Of a stretch of DNA of 64,000 bases, positions 25,025 to 36,116 are shown one piece after another. Within the stretch, counting starts at the first letter, position 1, and each line of letters opens with the position of its first letter. The stretch is from Nonomuraea sp. PA05 (GTDB lineage: Bacteria; Actinomycetota; Actinomycetes; Streptosporangiales; Streptosporangiaceae). Location: NCBI RefSeq assembly GCF_008086045.1, contig NZ_VSEY01000041.1:1-64000 (forward strand). The letters run 5' to 3'. Both the position numbers and the translations under genes were made by a program. The notes beneath the pieces were generated by a model that saw only the letters and a program-made list of their open reading frames with translations, searched no databases and was not told the origin of the DNA.

Positions 25025-26605
25025 TCAGCGCTCCTCACGGTTCGCGTAGCCGCTCGTACTGGAGTATCCGGCCGCGTTGGTGGCCGTGACGGAGGTCCAC
25101 GGCCACGCGTACGGCACCCACGCGCTTTCGAGCCGCCCCGCCGAGTGCCGTTCGAGAGCCACCACCGCCCCACCCGGCTCGAACCGCAACGACCCGCCCT
25201 GGAGGTGGTATCCCTCGACGAGCACACCGGGCCGCCCGTCCCGGGCCTGCGGAACGGCGTTCACGATGATCGGCTGCTGCCACCCGGCCGCGATGTCGTC
25301 GGCCAGCGACGGGGTGTCGTAGCGGGCCTGGCAGGTGAAGAAGGGATCCCACCCGTACGAGATGATCTTGACGGGGTGCGGCCCCGACGCCATGACCTGC
25401 TGGTCGAGCCGCGCCTTGCTGGCGCGCCCGCGCGGCGGCAGCGGGTCGGCCCGGCCGCACTCGCCCGCGGCGGGCGAGGGTTCGAAGCCTTCGACGTTCA
25501 CCCACAGCTCGACCCCTTCGGGCACCCGCCCGGCGGCGGCCTCGACGTACGCGCTGGTGGGCCCGTAGTACGCCTGCGCGTTGGTGACGTCACCCACGAC
25601 GGGCACCAGCCGCGGCGCCACCTTGGCATCGTCCTCCCCCGGCCCGTGCACCGGCACCTTGCCCGTGCCGCGCCCGTCCTGGACGGCGACCGCCATGGGC
25701 AGGCCTGCCCGGGTGCCGGCGATGTCGGCGAGCCCCTCCGCGACCTGCGACGGCGGGAAGCCGCGGCCTCGGCGGGCGTCGATGTACGGGCTGACCACGA
25801 TCCTCTTGCCCGGCAGCACGGCGGCGACCACGGCGTGCTGGGCGGTGTACAGGGAGATGATCGGGTCGCGGTCCGCCCGCGCCCGCATGGCCAGCTCGAA
25901 GGACTGGTACACCCCGCCGAACGCGGACAGCCCCGCGAACCGGGTGCGGTAGTCGGCCAGCACCCGGGCGGTGAACGCGTTGAGCGCGGCGGTGTGGGCG
26001 GCGTCGGGCTCCCACGGCTTGTCCTCCCGCTGCGAGGCGGCGGGCAGGCCGGGGTAGACGGTCATCCCGTACGCACTGGCCTCCCGCATCAGGTTGCCCA
26101 GCCCGTCGCCGTCGGTGGAGGCGAGCACGAGGTCGTGCTCGGCGGCGGCGCAGGACTCGGCGAGGGTGAGCCGGAAGAAGGTGCGCCCGCCGCTCTCGAT
26201 GCGCCGGTCGATGCCGGGGCAGCGCAGCATGCCGGGCCCGAACTCCTCGCCGGTCATGTACGTGTACACCTGCCGGACGCGCTGCCCCGGCACCTCTGCG
26301 CAGGGCCTGCCGTCCACCTGGCAGTCGGGGAAGTCGGGGTCCTGGCGGGCGTTGAAGCGGGGCCCGAAGGTGATGAGCGTGTCGCCGCCGATGGCGTGGA
26401 CGGCCTCGACCATGCGCTGGGTGACGCACCGGTCGGCGCGCGGGATCACCCAGTAGCCGGTGACGGCGTAGGGCGCCGCGACCCTGGTGTCACGTGCCGG
26501 GCACTCCTCGGGCACGGGCTCGGGATCGTCGGGGATGACCATGCCCACCACGAAGGCGACCGCCACGACCAGCCACAGGATCCGGTGCACCCACGCCCCT
26601 TCCAC
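25025..26605 (-). CDS. DUF4434-type exported protein (TIM-barrel, glycosidase-like)
   Basis: 526 residues with an N-terminal membrane or signal segment (VHRILWLVVAVAFVVGMVI). The following domain has VTGYWVIPRADRCVTQRMVEAVHAIGGDTLITFGPRF, the DUF4434 opening, which is distantly related to glycoside hydrolase barrels. Later blocks are MTVYPGLPAAS, FGGVYQSFELAMR, KRIVVSPYIDARRG and ELWVNVEGFEP. Cys pairs such as CPARD, DRCVTQ, DCQVDGRPC and LRCPG suggest disulfides outside the cell. The C-terminal 100 residues resemble a galactose-binding-like beta domain. The start is a GTG. A role on extracellular polysaccharide is possible but unproven. Confidence 0.6.
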   Translation of the reverse strand: MEGAWVHRILWLVVAVAFVVGMVIPDDPEPVPEECPARDTRVAAPYAVTGYWVIPRADRCVTQRMVEAVHAIGGDTLITFGPRFNARQDPDFPDCQVDGRPCAEVPGQRVRQVYTYMTGEEFGPGMLRCPGIDRRIESGGRTFFRLTLAESCAAAEHDLVLASTDGDGLGNLMREASAYGMTVYPGLPAASQREDKPWEPDAAHTAALNAFTARVLADYRTRFAGLSAFGGVYQSFELAMRARADRDPIISLYTAQHAVVAAVLPGKRIVVSPYIDARRGRGFPPSQVAEGLADIAGTRAGLPMAVAVQDGRGTGKVPVHGPGEDDAKVAPRLVPVVGDVTNAQAYYGPTSAYVEAAAGRVPEGVELWVNVEGFEPSPAAGECGRADPLPPRGRASKARLDQQVMASGPHPVKIISYGWDPFFTCQARYDTPSLADDIAAGWQQPIIVNAVPQARDGRPGVLVEGYHLQGGSLRFEPGGAVVALERHSAGRLESAWVPYAWPWTSVTATNAAGYSSTSGYANREER

Positions 26606-26673
26606 GCCTGGCCTCCAGCCTACGCGGCGACCCCGCCGCAGGCAGTCACGATCTGATCGCGGAGAATGACATC

Positions 26674-27528
26674 ATGCGGATCGATCTCAGCGGTAAGACC
26701 GCGCTGGTCACGGGCTCGACTCAGGGAATCGGCGCGGCGATCGCCACCGGGCTGGCGCGGGCGGGGGCTCGCGTGGGCGTCAACGGCCGCAGCGAGGAGT
26801 CGGTGGCGGCGGCCATCGAGCGGATGGCCATCGAGCGGATCGACGACGAGCGGATCGACGTCGAGCGGGACGGCGGCGAGCGGGACGGCGGCGAGCGGGA
26901 CGGCGGCGACCTGGTGGCGGCGCCCGGCGACGTCTCGACGGAGGAGGGCTGCGAGCGGGTCCTGGGCGCGCTCCCGCACGTGGACATCCTGGTGAACAAC
27001 CTGGGCATCTTCGGCGCCAGGCCGGCGCTGGAGATCGAGGACGCCGAGTGGCGGCGCTACTTCGAGGTCAACGTGCTGGCGGCGGTGCGGCTGACGCGCG
27101 CGTACCTGCCGGGGATGCGGGAGCGCGGCTGGGGCCGGATCCAGTACATCGCGAGCGACTCGGCGGTGGTCGTGCCGAAGGAGATGATCCACTACGGCAT
27201 GACGAAGACGGCGCTGCTGGCGGTCTCCAGGGGGTTCGCCAAGGAGGCCGCGGGCAGCGGGGTCACGGTCAACTCGGTGATCGCGGGCCCGACGCACACC
27301 GGGGGCGTGGAGGACTTCGTCTACCAGCTCGTGGACAGGGAGCTGCCGTGGGAGGAGGCGCAGCGCGAGTTCATGCGGCTGCACCGGCCGCAGTCGCTGC
27401 TGCAGCGCCTGATCGAGCCGGCGGAGATCGCGAATCTGGTGGTCTACCTGAGCTCTCCGTTCGCTTCCGCGACGACGGGCGCGGCGGTGCGGGTGGACGG
27501 CGGCTACGTGGACGCGATTCTGCCCTGA
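26674..27528 (+). CDS. SDR-family NAD(P)-dependent oxidoreductase with repeat insert
   Basis: 284 residues, classical short-chain dehydrogenase. The cofactor motif is TGSTQGIG, the structural motif is LVNNLGIFG (NNAG-like), and catalytic Ser and Tyr-x3-Lys lie in IASDSAVVVPKEMIHYGMTK. The C-terminus GAAVRVDGGYVDAILP is typical. Between the second and third strands there is an unusual charged insert (IERIDDERIDVERDGG and two more ERDGG units), coded by a 15-bp unit repeated three times. A GGAGAA lies upstream of the ATG. Substrate unknown. Confidence 0.85.
   Translation: MRIDLSGKTALVTGSTQGIGAAIATGLARAGARVGVNGRSEESVAAAIERMAIERIDDERIDVERDGGERDGGERDGGDLVAAPGDVSTEEGCERVLGALPHVDILVNNLGIFGARPALEIEDAEWRRYFEVNVLAAVRLTRAYLPGMRERGWGRIQYIASDSAVVVPKEMIHYGMTKTALLAVSRGFAKEAAGSGVTVNSVIAGPTHTGGVEDFVYQLVDRELPWEEAQREFMRLHRPQSLLQRLIEPAEIANLVVYLSSPFASATTGAAVRVDGGYVDAILP
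26863..26907 (+). repeat. In-frame 15-bp minisatellite in SDR gene
   Basis: The unit GAGCGGGACGGCGGC occurs three times without change at 26863, 26878 and 26893. It encodes ERDGG each time, so copy-number change keeps the frame. Confidence 0.9.
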
Positions 27529-27650
27529 CCAGGGGCTACAGATAGGGGTCAACCACAAAGGCAACAGCGTTCACAGAAGCCTCACAAGTACTCTTTTCAG
27601 GTCCATACAGATCATGTTAGAAGGGAGGGAAGCAGAGAGGACCGGGCACA
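27529..27650 (+). promoter_or_regulatory. AT-richer leader of glycerol transporter operon
   Basis: This 122-bp gap is clearly richer in A and T than its surroundings, for example AAGTACTCTTTTCAGG and AGATCATGTTAG. That fits a promoter region for the six-gene operon that follows. I cannot pick a convincing -35/-10 pair or a repressor palindrome. AGAAGGGAGG and AGAGAGGACC lie shortly before the GTG start at 27651. Confidence 0.4.
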
Positions 27651-28734
27651 GTGACGGTGATTCTCGACGGCATCTCCGTTCGGCAGCGCGGAGAGACCTG
27701 GCTCGACGACATAAACCTCGAATTATCCGACGGAATGACCACCCTCATCGGCCCGATGACGGCGGGAAAGACGACGTTGATGCGCGTCGTCGCCGGTTTG
27801 CTGAGCCCCGATTCCGGCCGGGTGCTGGTCAACGGAGAAGATGTCACGAAAATCTCCGTGCGAAAACGTTCGGTCGCTTTCGTCTATCAGCAATTCATCA
27901 ATTATCCCTCGCTGACCGTCTACGAGAACATCGCCTCCCCGCTCCGCCTCGACCCCCGCTTCCGCCGCGCCGGCTTGGACCGCCGGGTGCGCGAGGTGGC
28001 CGAGCTGATGGACATCGCGGGCCTGCTGGATCGCCGCCCGTCGGAGCTGTCGGGCGGGCAGCAGCAGCGCACCGCCATCGCCCGCGCGCTGGCCCGTCCC
28101 GTGGACGTGTTGCTGCTCGACGAGCCGCTCGCCAACCTCGACTTCAAGCTGCGCGAGCAGTTGCGCGCCGACCTGAAGACCATGTTCGCCGGCTCCTCCG
28201 GCGTGGTGCTCTACTCGACCGCCGACCCCGGCGAGGCGCTCACGTTCGCCGCGCCGACCGTGGTCCTGGGCGAGGGCCGGGTGCAGCATGTCGGCGAGGT
28301 CGCCGACATGTACGCGCACCCGCCCACCCTCGCGGTGGCGGCCACGCTCAGCGATCCCCCGCTCAACCTGCTGCCCGGCGTCGTCCGCGACGGCCGGATC
28401 GAGCTGCTCGGCACGTCCTTCCCCGCGCCGCGCGCCCACGCCTCCGGTCACACGGTGATGCTGGGCGTGCGCCCGCACCAGGTGACGATCGAGCGGGACG
28501 GCCCCGGCGCGCTGGAGCTGCCGGCCGAGATCAGGCTTGCGGAGGTGACGGGCAGCGCGACGTTCCTGCACCTGCTCCTCCAGGGCGGCCGTCACCTGGT
28601 CGCCCACCTGCCGGGCACGCAGCTCTTCACCCCGGGCGAGCCCACGGTCGCGTACGTGGACCCCGCGCACGTCTTCGTCTTCGACGAGGCCGGCGGACGC
28701 CTGCTGGCCACCAGCGCCGCGGAGGTGGACCTGC

Positions 28735-28742
<8 letters not shown>
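27651..28742 (+). CDS. glpS: ABC transporter ATPase GlpS-like (glycerol uptake)
   Basis: 363 residues from a GTG. Walker A is LIGPMTAGKTTLM, the signature LSGGQQQR is intact, and Walker B is VLLLDEPLANLD. The H-loop histidine is missing: the usual THDQ is replaced by TADP in LYSTADPGEAL. A TOBE-type regulatory domain fills the C-terminus. These are the features of rhizobial GlpS, one of two ATPases of the GlpSTPQUV glycerol importer. It overlaps glpT by 8 bp. The first 250 bp use A/T-ending codons more than the rest. Confidence 0.85.
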
Positions 28743-30767
<2,025 letters not shown>

Positions 30768-30772
30768 GCGGC

Positions 30773-31582
30773 ATGACCAGGAAGCTGCCCTGGGGACGCA
30801 CGGTCTTCTGGCTGTACGTGGCCACGCTCATGCTGCCGCTGCTGTGGATGTTCGGCATGTCGATCCGGCCGAACGAGGACATCCTCGGCAGTTTCTCGCT
30901 CATTCCGCAACGCGTGACGTTCGACAACTACGTCACTTTCTTCACCGACTCCGCCTGGTATTCGAGCTACCTGAACTCCATCATCTACACCTCGATGAAC
31001 GCGGTGATGTCGCTCACCGTGGCGCTGCCCGCCGCGTACGCGTTCTCGCGGTTCCGTTTCGCCGGCGACAAGCATCTGTTCTTCTGGCTGCTGACCAATC
31101 GCATGGCGCCGGCCGCGGTATTCCTGCTGCCGTTCTTCCAGATTTACCAGAGCGTCGGCCTGTTCGACACGCATCTCGGCGTGGCGATCGCGCACATGCT
31201 GTTCAACGTTCCGCTCGCGGTGTGGATCCTCGAAGGATTCATGTCCGGGATTCCCCGGGAAATAGACGAGACCGCCGCCATCGACGGTTATTCGCTGCCG
31301 CGCTTCTTCATCCGGATCTTCCTGCCGATGATCCGCTCGGCGATCGGCGTGACGCTGTTCTTCTGCTTCATGTTCAGCTGGGTCGAGCTGCTCATCGCCA
31401 GGACGATCACCTCGGTGGACGCCAAGCCGATCGCGGCCACCATGACGCGGACGGTGAGCGCGGCGGGCGTCGACTGGGGCCTGCTGGCCACGGCGGGCGT
31501 GCTCACCATCGTGCCCGGCGCCATCGTCATCTGGTTCGTCCGCAACTACATCGCCAAGGGCTTCGCCCTGGGGAGGGTCTAG
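30773..31582 (+). CDS. glpQ: ABC transporter permease GlpQ-like
   Basis: 269 residues from the ATG at 30773, preceded by GGGGAGGTGA, which overlaps the glpP stop. Helices begin TVFWLYVATLMLPLLWMFGMSI. The EAA loop is DETAAIDGYSLPRFFIRIFLPMIRSA. The C-terminus IVIWFVRNYIAKGFALGRV matches MalG-class permeases of this subfamily. It is followed 2 bp later by the small membrane gene. Confidence 0.88.
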   Translation: MTRKLPWGRTVFWLYVATLMLPLLWMFGMSIRPNEDILGSFSLIPQRVTFDNYVTFFTDSAWYSSYLNSIIYTSMNAVMSLTVALPAAYAFSRFRFAGDKHLFFWLLTNRMAPAAVFLLPFFQIYQSVGLFDTHLGVAIAHMLFNVPLAVWILEGFMSGIPREIDETAAIDGYSLPRFFIRIFLPMIRSAIGVTLFFCFMFSWVELLIARTITSVDAKPIAATMTRTVSAAGVDWGLLATAGVLTIVPGAIVIWFVRNYIAKGFALGRV

Positions 31583-31584
31583 CG

Positions 31585-31860
31585 ATGCTCGACTGGATGG
31601 TCTGGACCGTCCCCACCGCCCTGGTGTTCGCCGGGCTTGCCCTCCTGCTGATCGTCATGGCGGTCTGGGCGCACGTCTCCCCTCCCGTGGCCAGGCGGGG
31701 CTTCCTGCGCATCGAGACCGACCGCGGCGACCGGCTCTACATCGGCCTGATCAGCGCCGCCGTCGTGCTGGCCGGCTGGATCGCGATCACCGACCTGTCC
31801 ATGTGGCTCGCGCTCGGCTGCGCGGTGCTGGTGGCGGTCGTGATCGGCATTTGGGGCTAA
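31585..31860 (+). CDS. glpU: Small DUF2160 membrane protein GlpU-like
   Basis: 91 residues with three hydrophobic segments (VPTALVFAGLALLLIVMAVWA, IGLISAAVVLAGWIAI, LALGCAVLVAVVIGIWG) and a conserved middle FLRIETDRGDRLYIGLIS. This is the DUF2160 family, which accompanies GlpSTPQ-type glycerol importers between the permeases and the binding protein. Its role is not settled; a subunit or assembly factor is likely. Gene order here matches the rhizobial operon. Confidence 0.85.
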   Translation: MLDWMVWTVPTALVFAGLALLLIVMAVWAHVSPPVARRGFLRIETDRGDRLYIGLISAAVVLAGWIAITDLSMWLALGCAVLVAVVIGIWG

Positions 31861-31878
31861 CAGAAGAAGGAGCTGACC

Positions 31879-33663
31879 ATGAGGCATCGGACACGCAGGT
31901 CCGCGGCCGTGGGCATGGCCGCCGTCGCCCTCATTGCGGCCGGCTGCACACAGAGCGCGCAGAAACCGGCGAGCGACTTCAAGGAGGCCGACGGCAAGGC
32001 CGCGGCCCAGAGGTGGGTGTCGGAGCAGTTCACGCCGAGCACGCTGAGCAAGGATCAGCAGCTCGCCGAGATGGACTGGTTCATCAAGGCCGCGGCGCCG
32101 TACCGGGGCATGCAGATCAACGTGGTCTCCGAGACGATCACCACGCACGAGTACGAGTCGCAGCAGCTCGCCAAGGCGTTCGCCGAGATCACCGGGATCA
32201 GGATCAAGCACGACCTGATCCAGGAGGGCGACGTCGTCGAGAAGCTCCAGACGCAGATCCAGGGCAACCAGAACATCTACGACGCCTACGTCAACGACTC
32301 CGACCTGATCGGCACCCACTCGCGCGGCGACTACGTGGTGCCGCTGTCGGACTACATGGCAGGCGAGGGCAGGAACGTCACCTCGCCCACCCTCGACCTG
32401 GACGACTTCATCGGCATCAGCTTCACCACCGGCCCGGACAAGAAGATCTACCAGCTCCCCGACCAGCAATTCGCCAACCTCTACTGGTTCCGCTACGACT
32501 GGTTCACCGACCCGGAGATCAAGAAGCAGTTCAAGGCCGCGTACGGCTACGACCTCGGCGTCCCGGTCAACTGGGCGGCCTACGAGGACATCGCCGACTT
32601 CTTCACCAGCAAGGTCAACGGCAACGGCACCATCGACGGCAAGAAGGTCTACGGCCACATGGACTACGGCCGCAAGGACCCGTCGCTGGGCTGGCGCTTC
32701 ACCGACGCCTGGCTGTCGATGGCCGGCAACGGCGACCCCGGCATCCCCAACGGCCTGCCGGTGGACGACTGGGGCATCAGGGTGGAGAACTGCCGCCCGG
32801 TCGGCTCGTCGGTCACCCGCGGCGGCGACACCAACGGCCCCGCCTCCGTCTACGCGCTGACGAAGTACGTGGACTGGATGAAGAAGTACGCGCCCCGCGA
32901 GGCGGCGGGCATGAACTTCAGCGAGGCGGGCCCGGTGCCCGCGCAGGGCAACATCGCCCAGCAGATCTTCTGGTACACCTCGTTCACGGCCGACATGACC
33001 AAGGAGGGCCTGCCGGTCGTCAACAGCGACGGCACGCCCAAGTGGCGGATCGCGCCGAGCCCGCACGGCTCGTACTGGAAGACCGGCAACAAGCTGGGCT
33101 ACCAGGACGCCGGCTCGTGGACGCTGCTGAAGAGCACGCCGCAGGACCGCAGGGCGGCGGCGTGGCTGTACGCGCAGTTCGTGACGTCGAAGACGGTGTC
33201 GCTGAAGAAGTCGATCGTCGGCCTGACGTTCATCCGCGACTCCGACATCAAGAGCCAGTACTTCTCGGAGAACGCCAAGAAGTACGGCGGCCTGATCGAG
33301 TTCTACAACTCCCCCGCCCGCAAGCAGTGGACGCCGACCGGCACGAACGTGCCCGACTACCCGAAGCTGGCCCAGCTCTGGTGGCAGAACGTGGCCACCG
33401 CCGTGACCGGCGAGACCACGCCGCAGCAGTCGATGGACAACCTGGCCAGGCAGCAGGACGAGATCCTCTCCCGGCTGGAGCGGCTCTCCCGCGAGAAGCA
33501 GGGCTACGGCGGGCAGTGCGCGCCCAAGCTGAACCAGGAACGCCCCGCCCAGTACTGGCTCGACCAGCCGGGCGCCCCGGCGCCGAAGCTGGCCGACGAG
33601 CGGGGCAAGCCGGAGACGCTCGACTACGACAAGCTGATCGCCACCTGGAAGCAGGGCGGCTAG
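31879..33663 (+). CDS. glpV: Substrate-binding lipoprotein GlpV-like
   Basis: 594 residues, long for a binding protein as in GlpV. The lipoprotein signal ends at Cys23 (AAVALIAAGC) and AGAAGGAG lies upstream. Key stretches are QINVVSETITTHEYESQQLAKAFAEITGI, YVNDSDLIGTHSRG, YQLPDQQFANLYWFRYDWF, GRKDPSLGWRFTDAW and the C-terminal ERPAQYWLDQPG with LDYDKLIATWKQGG. These match the glycerol-binding subunit family. The stop codon overlaps the stop of the convergent hydrolase. Confidence 0.85.
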   Translation: MRHRTRRSAAVGMAAVALIAAGCTQSAQKPASDFKEADGKAAAQRWVSEQFTPSTLSKDQQLAEMDWFIKAAAPYRGMQINVVSETITTHEYESQQLAKAFAEITGIRIKHDLIQEGDVVEKLQTQIQGNQNIYDAYVNDSDLIGTHSRGDYVVPLSDYMAGEGRNVTSPTLDLDDFIGISFTTGPDKKIYQLPDQQFANLYWFRYDWFTDPEIKKQFKAAYGYDLGVPVNWAAYEDIADFFTSKVNGNGTIDGKKVYGHMDYGRKDPSLGWRFTDAWLSMAGNGDPGIPNGLPVDDWGIRVENCRPVGSSVTRGGDTNGPASVYALTKYVDWMKKYAPREAAGMNFSEAGPVPAQGNIAQQIFWYTSFTADMTKEGLPVVNSDGTPKWRIAPSPHGSYWKTGNKLGYQDAGSWTLLKSTPQDRRAAAWLYAQFVTSKTVSLKKSIVGLTFIRDSDIKSQYFSENAKKYGGLIEFYNSPARKQWTPTGTNVPDYPKLAQLWWQNVATAVTGETTPQQSMDNLARQQDEILSRLERLSREKQGYGGQCAPKLNQERPAQYWLDQPGAPAPKLADERGKPETLDYDKLIATWKQGG

Positions 33664-34826
33664 GGACGAGCGAGGTGCGCGGCGAGCCAGTCGAAGGCCC
33701 GTTCCTGCATGGGCACGTCGAAGCTGTGCGGCACGTCGGCGAAGACGGCCTCGTAGGCGCCGGGGGCGTCGCGGTACCGCTCTGCTATGAGGGCGTGGGC
33801 GCGGCGCATCCCGGCCTCGGGGAACAGCTCGTCGCGCATCGCGTACTGCACCATGAGCGGCTCGGGGGCGCGGGCGGCCATCAGGTCCGGGTAGTCGCCC
33901 AGCCTCGGCAGGCCGGGCGGCCAGAGCATCCAGGTGTGCCGCTCGACGTGCCCGCCGAGCATGTCGCGGTAGGAGGAGGCCATCGCGGCGACGACGACCG
34001 CGCGCACGTCGGGGTCGAACGCGCCGAGCAGCGCCGCCCGCAGGCCGCCGCCCGACAGGCCGGCGCAGCCGACGGCGCCGACGTCGGGGCGTGAGCGCAG
34101 GTAGGCCGCCGCCGCCAGGTCCTCACCCGCGACGACGCCCGCGAACGAGGTGCCGAGGACGGCGCAGTGCTTGGCCACGACGTGCTCGTGCGCTCTGGCC
34201 GCCAGGTCATAACGGTCCGCCTGGCTGAGGGACGCGCCCGTCCGGCTGAGGGGCGCGTCCGCCTGGCTGAGGGACGCGCCCGTCCGGCTGAGGGGCGCGT
34301 CCGCCTGGCTGAGGGGCGCGTCCGGGGCGTCCCCACGCAGCGCCTCGCCGGGCGGCCCCTCAGCGGTCTCCAGGGGGAAGCGGCGGCTGCCCCAGACGAA
34401 CACGTCGTGCGCGAGCACCACGAAGCCGCGCCTGGCCAGCGCGTTGGCGAAGGCCCGGCCGCCGTAGATGTCGTCGCGCAGCCGCCGCACCTCGGGCGAC
34501 GGCCCCTCGGGGCCGTCGGCGATCTTCTCCTTGCCGGCGTACTTCATCCCGGCGTGGCAGTGCAGCGCCACCACGCCGGGCAGCGGCCCGTCCGCGTCGC
34601 GCGGTTTGAGCAGGTACGCCCGCGTGCGCGGCCCGAACCCCACCGACCACGACAGCTCTTCGCCGTACAGGTCGCCGTCGGTCCAGGTGCGCTCGACGCG
34701 GACGCCGGCTGCGGCGAGGTCGAGCACCCCGATGGCCTGCCTGGCCGCCGCGCGCAGCTCGGGCCCGGGCAGGACCGGGTAGAGCCCGAGCTGCGCCGCG
34801 GCGATCCCGGCCAGCTCAGAGAACAC
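33660..34826 (-). CDS. Alpha/beta hydrolase (dienelactone hydrolase/acetyl esterase-like) with repeat insert
   Basis: 388 residues. A DLH-type fold is shown by GPLPGVVALHCHAGMKYAGKEK, FVVLAHDVFVWGSRR, the nucleophile elbow GLSGGGLRAALLG (Ser), an acid near YAMRDELFPEAG and a His in DVPHSFDVPMQ. The family removes acyl groups or cleaves lactones on sugars and plant material. Residues around 170-205 are a 7-residue repeat (APLSRTG/ASLSQAD), five units, coded by a DNA tandem array. It is the last gene of the leftward LacI-controlled operon and overlaps the preceding oxidoreductase by 11 bp. Confidence 0.8.
   Translation of the reverse strand: MFSELAGIAAAQLGLYPVLPGPELRAAARQAIGVLDLAAAGVRVERTWTDGDLYGEELSWSVGFGPRTRAYLLKPRDADGPLPGVVALHCHAGMKYAGKEKIADGPEGPSPEVRRLRDDIYGGRAFANALARRGFVVLAHDVFVWGSRRFPLETAEGPPGEALRGDAPDAPLSQADAPLSRTGASLSQADAPLSRTGASLSQADRYDLAARAHEHVVAKHCAVLGTSFAGVVAGEDLAAAAYLRSRPDVGAVGCAGLSGGGLRAALLGAFDPDVRAVVVAAMASSYRDMLGGHVERHTWMLWPPGLPRLGDYPDLMAARAPEPLMVQYAMRDELFPEAGMRRAHALIAERYRDAPGAYEAVFADVPHSFDVPMQERAFDWLAAHLARP
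34217..34322 (-). repeat. In-frame 21/42-bp minisatellite in hydrolase gene
   Basis: Five tandem 21-bp units alternate between two versions (CTGGCTGAGGGACGCGCC and CGGCTGAGGGGCGCGTCC as cores), so the higher-order period is 42 bp. It codes for alternating 7-residue blocks with the pattern A-P/S-L-S-Q/R. Confidence 0.85.
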
Positions 34827-36096
34827 GCGTGCCGTCGTCGGTCAGGCGCACGGGAGCCCCGGTACGGGCGGAGACGTTGGCCGCGTGGCCGGTCAGCACG
34901 CTGCGGATGCCGTCGCGGTAACCGGCCTGCCGGGCCAGCGGGTCGTCGCCGGGGCCGCGGAAGACGTCGTTCAGCAGCAGGCGGTCGCCGCCGCCGTGCC
35001 CGCCCGCCCCCGACTCGATCGGCACCTCCTCCGGCTCGCTCCAGTGCCGGCGCAGCAGAAGCCGCTCCGACGAGCCGGACGCGTGCTCCTTGGAGGCCGC
35101 GCTGGGGTCGACGGCGGCGTGCGGGGGCGTCCACTCCCGCTCCACCACGTCCAGCTCCAGCCGCCCCGCCGTGCCGTTGAACGCCACCCGGTAACCCTCC
35201 CAGGGGGCGTGGGCGTGCAGCGAGTACGTCATGACGGCCCGGTTGGCGTAGCGCACCATGACCGACATGTTGTCGTCGATGGTGATGCCCTCGCCGAACA
35301 CGTCCTGGTCGCGGATGTAGCCGTCCTCGTGCTCGGCGTCCAGGTAGAGCCGCTTGAGCCGCTCGTCCCTGGCGATGTCGAGCAGGAACGGGTCCGTGCC
35401 GAGCCCGGGCGCGCCGTGCGCGCGCCCGGGGCGGCCGGTCAGGCCCCGCTTCGCGGCGTTCTGCGCGCCGTAGAAGCGCAGATCGGTCTGGGCGAAGACG
35501 AGCTCGGGCGCCGCGTCCAGCCACCAGTTGACCAGGTCGAAGTGGTGGGTGGACTTGTGCACGAGCAGCCCGCCCGAGCCGGCCCTGTCGCGGTGCCAGC
35601 GGCGGAAGTAGTCGGCGCCGTGGATGGTGTCGAGCATCCACTCGAAGTGCACCGAGGTGACCTCGCCGATGGCGCCGTCCTGGAGGACGCGGCGCACGGC
35701 GGAGTTGCGGGGCGAGTACCGGTAGTTGAACGTGACGATCAGCTTGCCGGTGCTGCGCTCCGCGGCGGCGGCGATGGCCGCGCAGCCGTCGGCGTCGATC
35801 GTGAGCGGCTTCTCCACGATGACGTCGCGGCCCGCGTCGAGCGCCGCGCACACGTACGGCGCGTGGGCGGCGTCGATGGTGGTGACGATGACCGCGTCGG
35901 CGAGCTCGAGCACCTTGCCGAACTCATCGGGGGCGAAGCACGGCACCTGCCGGCCGATCCGCTCGACGTAGTAGTCCATGCGGGTCCGGTTGGTGTCGCA
36001 CAGGGCGACGATGGTGCCGGCGTCGCGCCACTCCCCGAGCAGCGCGTCGACGTACATCTGCGCGCGGTGCCCGAGCCCGGCGAACGCGTACCTCAT
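34816..36096 (-). CDS. Gfo/Idh/MocA-family sugar oxidoreductase
   Basis: 426 residues. The Rossmann start is YAFAGLGHRAQMY, the cofactor-binding block is DVIVEKPLTID (EKP motif), and FNYRYSPRNSAVRR is followed by SGGLLVHKSTHHFDLVNWWLDA with the catalytic His region. This family oxidises or epimerises sugar or inositol derivatives with NAD(P). It lies in the operon of the uptake system controlled by the second LacI-type regulator. Confidence 0.9.
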   Translation of the reverse strand: MRYAFAGLGHRAQMYVDALLGEWRDAGTIVALCDTNRTRMDYYVERIGRQVPCFAPDEFGKVLELADAVIVTTIDAAHAPYVCAALDAGRDVIVEKPLTIDADGCAAIAAAAERSTGKLIVTFNYRYSPRNSAVRRVLQDGAIGEVTSVHFEWMLDTIHGADYFRRWHRDRAGSGGLLVHKSTHHFDLVNWWLDAAPELVFAQTDLRFYGAQNAAKRGLTGRPGRAHGAPGLGTDPFLLDIARDERLKRLYLDAEHEDGYIRDQDVFGEGITIDDNMSVMVRYANRAVMTYSLHAHAPWEGYRVAFNGTAGRLELDVVEREWTPPHAAVDPSAASKEHASGSSERLLLRRHWSEPEEVPIESGAGGHGGGDRLLLNDVFRGPGDDPLARQAGYRDGIRSVLTGHAANVSARTGAPVRLTDDGTRVL

Positions 36097-36116
36097 GCCT
36101 CTCCTCAGAACCTGGG

